Assembly (NCBI GenBank): GCA_018292915.2
Contig: JACVVK020000374.1
Location: 429,001 to 493,000, forward strand
Length of the DNA stretch: 64,000 nt
Direction of reading: 5' to 3'
DNA from: Batillaria attramentaria
Taxonomy: Eukaryota > Mollusca > Gastropoda > Batillariidae
The notes beneath the pieces were generated by a model that had not been told where the DNA came from, ran no database searches, and was given only the letters and a program-made list of their open reading frames with translations. This document shows, piece after piece, positions 58,770 through 64,000 of the stretch; position 1 is the first letter of the stretch; each line of letters starts with the position of its first letter. Both the position numbers and the translations under genes were made by a program.

Positions 58770-59589
58770 TTCCCTGCATGCATGGCGTCTTACTCCATGG
58801 CCTCTCGGGAGGCTCCCGGAGGGAGATGGCTTTTTAACTCAATTCCTACCAAGTGAGTTTGGGGTTGTGTGCTAGTGGCCTCCCTTACAAAATCATAAAT
58901 AATTTATTTCTGCATGGATAAACATTTGGCATAGGGGGAGTGTTGCACTTTGATTATACTCGTGTTTGCTGCAGTAAGAGCCATTAAGGAACCGTTTTTC
59001 TTGCCTGATTTTACACGGCCATGACCGAAAAAGAGTAAAAAGCGTGGGATACTTCTGCGGGATACGAAATGTGTTCACGTGCGCACTTGATATTTGTGCA
59101 CGGGCGAAACAGGAACCGTACACGAGTCTGCAAATCATTTTAGAGTCAATTCGGTAAGGACAAAACCCCAATGCAAACCCTTGCCCACCTAGGGTTCGAA
59201 CCTGTTACCCCAGGATCATTCCTGTTCCGGGACCGTCGCCCCTCCCAGGGAAGCCACGGTCCCGGAACAGGGTTGCCTCAGGATCTGCAAGCCGGGACTC
59301 TTTAAACCCCAAACAGCCAACCACCCAAGTAATAGCCATCAGAGTAGCCCTTCCTCCTCCGCTCCCCACGCAAACGATCTCAAAACGGATGGTCTGTAGT
59401 CACGGTCTGATTTATGGAGCCTGTCTCCGCTTCCTGGCTATCGGTCTACACAGGCTCAACATTCAGGACAGGGGAGGGAGGTGATCAAACGGCTATCTCG
59501 GCTTATTTGCTATCACTGATAGGCCAGTTAGTGACAGCATCGATTTTCTACAGACCATAATAATTCTGTCGTCACTGGGATATACGACC

Positions 59590-60137
59590 TAAGCGCCACG
59601 GAGTTGATACGCGTTTATCCCCTTTTTACAAGTGACTGTGGAATTGTTCCGCCAGCATTAATACTCTGTGTCTGAATGCCAGCACAATTAAAGGCGCTGT
59701 TTCCGCTGATCGTGGGAAGACAGAATTATGGTGAACAGTAAATGGCCGTAGAAAAATGGGTATTGCTCCATTAAATCCCACAACTTTGGACATTTTTATG
59801 ATAATGTGCAGTGTCCGTGGTGGAATAGTAATTAAAAACCACCAAAAACCAGACAGAAGTCTTTGTTGCCGACTGCCCAACCGTTTGTCTGAAGTGTGCA
59901 CGCTAAAAATCCCACGTTCATCTTTCGAAGAAGAGTAGGCTGTGGCCGGTGGCGTGGTAAAACAGAAATACTGTCGCACGCACCAGAGTGAATAGCAGGG
60001 TGGAGGTTTGCACACAAAGTAGCGCCTAGCGGCAGCAGGCTTTCCCTGCTTCGTCCTCCAGCCTTGCGGCGCCTAGAGCATCTCATTAGAGATGGATACG
60101 TGCGCCGAGGAGAAGCCTACCATACCATACCATACCA
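59590..60137. repeat. Repeat family E, uninterrupted copy
   Basis: Its last 150 bases match the split copy at 1531-2150; it ends in (ccata)n. No ORF is intact. Confidence 0.65.
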
Positions 60138-60423
60138 TAACACTACTCCACATTGTTTTCCAAACAATTAGAGCCACTGAAAATACAACAGACTGGTTCT
60201 TCAGCATAATGGAAGGCCAGTGTCACTTCCCGCTTTAAAGCTGGACGTACTCTGTAGTTTAAGCCAGACATTCTCCACTCCCACACGCCAGATTTACTCG
60301 CAAGCTGGAAACACTTCACTCATGAAACAAATCGTTAGTCTGTGTGTGGGTTAGACTAGAGGGAGTACATCCAGCTTTAAAGCGGGAAGCGTTCCGGAGT
60401 ATATGCAGCTTGGAAGTACATCG

Positions 60424-60594
60424 GGGAGCCGGGGTGGTCGAATATTGGACTTCTAATCCTCGGGTCGTGAGTTCGTATCCCGGCTGGGGCCAAATGTTTG
60501 TGCTGGCTTTTTCATCGTTGCCCCGTCTTTGGTATCACCCGTATGTGGTGGAAAAAGGACGTTAAACCCCCAAACACCCACCCACACCCACCCG
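60424..60594 (+). mobile_element. SINE family A
   Basis: Near full length; lacks part of the A box (gtcgaatattggacttctaa). Confidence 0.9.
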
Positions 60595-60676
60595 TGTGTT
60601 ACAAAAGCACCGGGCTGGTAGAGGTTTAAACTGCCAGTGCTCGGGTCGTATCTTTTTTTAATTTTTTTTTTATTAA

Positions 60677-60798
60677 TGGGTGGGTGGGTTTGTTGGGTTG
60701 CAGTAACGCCCTTTTCCACCACATACGGGTGATATCAAAGATCAGGCAACAAGAAAAAACGCCAGCACAAATATTCGGTCCCAGCCGGGAATTACACG
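60677..60798 (-). repeat. SINE family A, partial, inverted next to another copy
   Basis: gggtgggtgggtttgttggg to gtcccagccgggaattacac. Together with 60424-60594 it forms an inverted pair about 80 bp apart. Confidence 0.8.
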
Positions 60799-60900
60799 AC
60801 AAATAATCAGCATGATTTAATAACAGACTAAAACACTGTACACCCTACTGAAACTGCCATTACAATACATAAATCAATAAAAGAGTTATAAGAAACAACG

Positions 60901-60906
60901 TTTATT
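60901..60906 (-). terminator. Polyadenylation signal for the second cysteine-rich gene
   Basis: AATAAA on the minus strand, 126 bases past the TAG stop, before any other gene. Confidence 0.55.
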
Positions 60907-61031
60907 CCATAAATCACATGTATAAATCACAAAGTCTTCAGCGACTTCAAGTACGTATGCGAATCTTCTTCGTTGTAGTGTCAAGTCCACCTAATGGTGG
61001 TGCGACAAGTTCCTCACGTGCTTGGCCACGC

Positions 61032-61232
61032 CTACTTTCCAGGCAGCTCGGCGATTGGCTGGTTTGGGTCGGCAGTATGGTGTTGGGGTTCCGTGGGCTG
61101 GGGGGTGGGGTCGACGATCGGCCCGATGCCACCTTCGTTTCCGCTCCCAGAACCTGTCTCAGATCCGCTTCCTGTTCCGGTAGAGGTGCCAGGGAGGACG
61201 CAACGCGGGTTGGTGTACGAATGGCTGCCTCC
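61032..61232 (-). CDS. Second cysteine-rich gene: terminal exon
   Basis: After a tttacag acceptor, GGSHSYTNPRCVLPGTSTGT, then a low-complexity tail ending QPIAELPGK and TAG. Confidence 0.78.
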   Translation of the reverse strand, partial: GGSHSYTNPRCVLPGTSTGTGSGSETGSGSGNEGGIGPIVDPTPQPTEPQHHTADPNQPIAELPGK

Positions 61233-62698
61233 CTGTAAAATGGAAAATAGTGTAGACAACCTGTCCATTGTCACTATAAAGGCCAATTCCACGACTATTA
61301 GGTGAAGCCAACTTTTGGAACATGATATCGGCAACGCCGCTGTATTGCCACGGCCATTCTAAATATACTCGGGGAGCCGGGGTGGCCAAATGGTAGAGCT
61401 TTGGACTTCTAATGCTCGGATGGTGAGTTCGATCCCGGCTGGGGCCAAATATTTGTGCTGGCTTTTTCATCGTTGCCCCGTCTTTGATATCACCCTATGT
61501 GGTGGAAAAGGATGTTAAACCCCCAAACACCCACCCACCTGCTAAATGTGCTGATGCTGAAGCCGGCATTTTGTCAAGGGAGGGTTGGGGGGGGGGGGGT
61601 TGAGGGGGGGGGGAACCAACGTAGAAGGAAAAATGAAAAAGAAATTGTTGTAAACCTAAATCTAAGGCTCATGACACACAGGGAGACGTTTCTGTTCGTA
61701 CAAACATGGAAAAGAGCCCAATACATGCTCTGGAATAATTAGGGCAAGGGCATGTTTTAGCCGCATGTCACACGAGAAACACGGGAAAAACACCATGTTC
61801 GCTGTTTGTTCGGACTAAAAACACTTCCGTGTGACATCAGCCTTACTTTAACTAAACCTATCTCTAAACCTAACCATAAACATATTTAAACATTTCTCGC
61901 GCAGTTCCCGTCGTTCACTCAGTCAGATCTAAACCTGTTTAAATCTGTGTTGAAAATTATGAATATTAATGTGCCCAATCTTGCGCACAAAGTCTAAAAA
62001 TCATGGGCGCTTTTCTCTCTCGGAGCTGCCTATTAAACGGGTGCTTTCCTGTTCCAAGTACCATCGTTGTTTTGTTTGTTTATGTTTTGCTGTTGTTGTT
62101 GTATCTTGCTCCACATTCTTCCACACCACAATATGGTGATATCAATGACGGGGCAACTGGTTGTTGTTGTTGTTCGCTTCCAACCACTAACCGAGTGCCG
62201 ACAGTGGAATGCAATACATTGCTGTTTGTTTGTTTGTTGTTGTTGTTGTTTTTAAGTACTCTGGTTAATAGTAGCAGTAGTAGTAGTTGTAGTGGCATAG
62301 CAGTGCATCTTTTGCGTTCAACTCGACTGGGGCCAAATCTGATTTGTGCTGGCCTTTTTCTCGTTGCCCCGTCTTTGACATCACCCTTATGTGGTGGAAG
62401 AGGACGTAAAACTCCCAAACACCCACCCACCCTTTACGGTTCAACTTCTCATACGTACATGATGAGACTCAGTCACGCCGTGACACTCCAGCCCAGCAGC
62501 ACAAGGACAGCCAAGGGTGTGAGGCACGGAACCCCCCATGCCGAAAATGTCCGGTTCACAAGTGCTGCCCTCTGGTGCCAGCGGTCTGCAGGTGCCGCGT
62601 GAGTCTCCGAAGAGGAAACGCTTACGACCTACCAACTGCTCCGTGCAGCATTCGTCCGACCCACAGTCGCTGTCAGATGTGCAGTGCAACGTGGCTCC
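61032..62698 (-). CDS. Second ten-cysteine Dickkopf/prokineticin-type protein, N-terminus missing
   Basis: Two exons (62459-62698, 61032-61232) encode 146 residues. Cysteine spacing C-x5-C-x4-CC, C-x9-C, CPC-x5-C, C is identical to the gene at 30835-33085, as is the CPCAAGLEC block. The intron between exons interrupts the domain after ESHH; the last cysteine is in the second exon (SYTNPRC). The C-terminal 50 residues are a Gly/Ser/Pro/Thr-rich tail (GTGSGSETGSGSGNEGG) with no counterpart in the paralogue. The first exon here begins in phase 0 directly at the domain, so a signal-peptide exon must lie upstream (above 62698); I could not identify it. It is probably a secreted signalling or modulating protein. 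Confidence 0.8.
61373..61540 (+). mobile_element. SINE family A, full length, in intron of the second cysteine-rich gene
   Basis: gggagccggggtggccaaat head with B box gagttcgatcccggc and cacccaccc tail. Confidence 0.92.
62325..62432 (+). repeat. SINE family A, 5'-truncated
   Basis: It starts at gactggggccaaatctgatt and ends cacccacccaccc; it lies 26 bases from the donor of the 62459-62698 exon. Confidence 0.85.
62459..62698 (-). CDS. Second cysteine-rich gene: exon with nine of ten domain cysteines
   Basis: After an aaaag acceptor, 80 codons GATLHCTSDSDCGSDECCTE ... LGCPCAAGLECHGVTESHH to a gtacgt donor, phase 0. Confidence 0.83.
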
Positions 62699-62767
62699 CT
62701 TTTAAGAAAGAAGAACATTTTGTTGAAGTCTCAATACGTCCGCATTTTGATAAAAATTGCCCCAGCA

Positions 62768-63173
62768 GTGGGATTTTGCCTACCTAGGTCGGCTCTTACC
62801 CAGAGCGAGTGTCCTATGGGCCCGACGAGGAGGCTGTTGCCACACAGCCGAGTTTCATCCACTTCACGGGTGCGACTTTGGGGGTGCTTCCCTTGGTATG
62901 ACACGTCTTATGATGTGGATGATTACATGGCCGGCACCGCAGTTGCCACAGTTCCCGGGCCTGGTTAATGCCGGGATATTTATGACAGGAAGCGTGGAAT
63001 GCGGCCCTGTCCCGCAGTCCCAAACCACATGGACCTGCATAGCATTATCTTACCATCATCCTCATCTCCATTATCATGCATAATAAAAATTGTCCCAGCT
63101 TCCGAGTTCTCCGTGGGTTCCACCCATGACCTGGGAGGAACACCACTGGAGCTGGCAAAGAGTTAGGGCAGCA
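62768..63173 (+). mobile_element. SINE family B, head missing
   Basis: Matches 28601-29089 from ctaggtcggctc onward; it ends in a long A-run. Confidence 0.88.
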
Positions 63174-63195
63174 AAAAAAAAAAAAAAAAAAAAAA

Positions 63196-63281
63196 AGATT
63201 GCCCCAGCTTTCGAGCCCTCTGTGGATTCCTCCGATGACATGGGTAGACTGCCACTGGAGATGGCGAATAGTTGCGGCAAA
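63196..63281 (+). repeat. SINE family B 3' fragment in tandem with the previous copy
   Basis: gattgccccagctttcgagc, gtggattcctccgatgacat and gccactggagatggcgaata repeat the last part of family B after the A-run. Confidence 0.75.
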
Positions 63282-63407
63282 AAAAGGCTTTGAATTTATC
63301 TTGTCCGTTGTCTTCTTAGCAAATAATAATAATAGTAATAGTAATAATAACGAGGATTTGTCTGGCGCCCAACCTCCTCCTGGAGCTCTTGGCGCTTTAC
63401 AACAGCA

Positions 63408-63590
63408 AAACAATACATACACATTACATACACTACATTACATACACATTACATACACTACATTACATACACATTACATACACTACATTACATACACATT
63501 ACATACACTACATTACATACACATTACATACACTACATTACATACACATTACATACACTACATTACATACACATTACATACACTACATGC
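63408..63590. repeat. Tandem repeat, 25-bp unit, about seven copies
   Basis: acattacatacactacatta plus catac, almost perfect. Confidence 0.96.
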
Positions 63591-63889
63591 AGTCACTGAT
63601 CGATACATTCTTACAATCATCAGTCTTGATCATGATGATGGTAAAAAAAACTGATTCAGTCTTTGTAATGCATCCGTTTTGAAGCTTTTGGTATTCTTGG
63701 TTTGTTGTTGGTGTTGTTGTTGCTTTAGCAAACTGGCAGTCTTCTTCGTTCCAGAATTCTGTCATTCTTCACAGGCTCTTTGAACTTTTTGATTCTGAGA
63801 GGAAGTTATAATTGAAGACATGTGGTGAAAAAAATTTGAAACGACTTTCTTGTGCCAAACACACGCACAACCGTATTGCGCATGCACAC

Positions 63890-63911
63890 TTAGAGAGAGA
63901 GAATGAGAGAG

Positions 63912-63952
<41 letters not shown>

Positions 63953-64000
63953 TTCTTGTGCCAAACACACGCACAACCGTATTGCACACTTAGAGAGAGA
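63890..64000. repeat. (GA)n tract inside a short direct duplication
   Basis: gactttcttgtgccaaacac and acgcacaaccgtattgc occur at 63843 and 63950, each followed by (GA)n; the second copy runs off the window. Confidence 0.9.

Larger units (their letters stand above)
55818..61031. other. Region between the orphan exon and the second cysteine-rich gene
   Basis: It contains the palindromic satellite, T- and G-runs (57480-57560), four SINE A copies, the unknown ORF and a family E copy. Nothing else is recognised. Confidence 0.6.

Overview
The window is eukaryotic nuclear DNA, most likely from a marine mollusc and probably a gastropod. The reasons are small exons with GT-AG introns in large AT-rich introns, very dense (CA)n/(GT)n microsatellites, many tRNA-derived SINEs, and a mix of protein families that fits a lophotrochozoan. 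The species cannot be named from the sequence alone. There is no sign of prokaryotic gene organisation.

Four protein-coding genes can be built by hand from splice sites and reading phase. (1) Minus strand, 22419 down to 1, running off the left edge: a mitochondrial-type 10-formyltetrahydrofolate dehydrogenase (ALDH1L2-like), 21 coding exons, 821 codons in the window. The first exon (22372-22419) encodes a presequence-like peptide and lies 7.1 kb upstream of the rest. (2) Plus strand, 30835-33085: a 134-residue secreted protein with one ten-cysteine Dickkopf/prokineticin-type (colipase-fold) domain. (3) Minus strand, 51133 down to 38162: an 861-residue single-pass membrane mucin with six exons, a four-cysteine mini-domain, about 22 near-identical 11-residue Thr/Ser/Pro repeats, a transmembrane helix and a charged His/Lys/Glu-rich tail. 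(4) Minus strand, 62698 down to 61032: a second ten-cysteine protein with the same cysteine spacing as gene 2 and a Gly/Ser/Pro-rich tail; its signal-peptide exon was not found. A possible orphan exon (55556-55817) and an unrecognised 105-codon ORF (58274-58590) are reported with lower confidence.

The rest is mostly repeats: three tRNA-derived SINE families, several with exact target-site duplications; decayed 3' ends of LINE open reading frames; three terminal-inverted-repeat elements; a composite fold-back element; three longer repeat families (D, E and F); coding and intronic minisatellites; and a palindromic 149-150 bp satellite.

The points most worth a second look are: the presequence exon joined to an exon that carries a second candidate start codon, which would allow mitochondrial and cytosolic forms; two exons of the ALDH1L2-like gene whose 3' splice sites have each been duplicated in tandem; the cysteine-rich exon of gene 2, flanked by inverted repeat arms and followed by a 3' region made of decayed copies of its own C-terminal codons; and two Dickkopf/prokineticin-type paralogues flanking the mucin gene. 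The genes share no obvious pathway: one is folate metabolism and three are secretory or cell-surface proteins.
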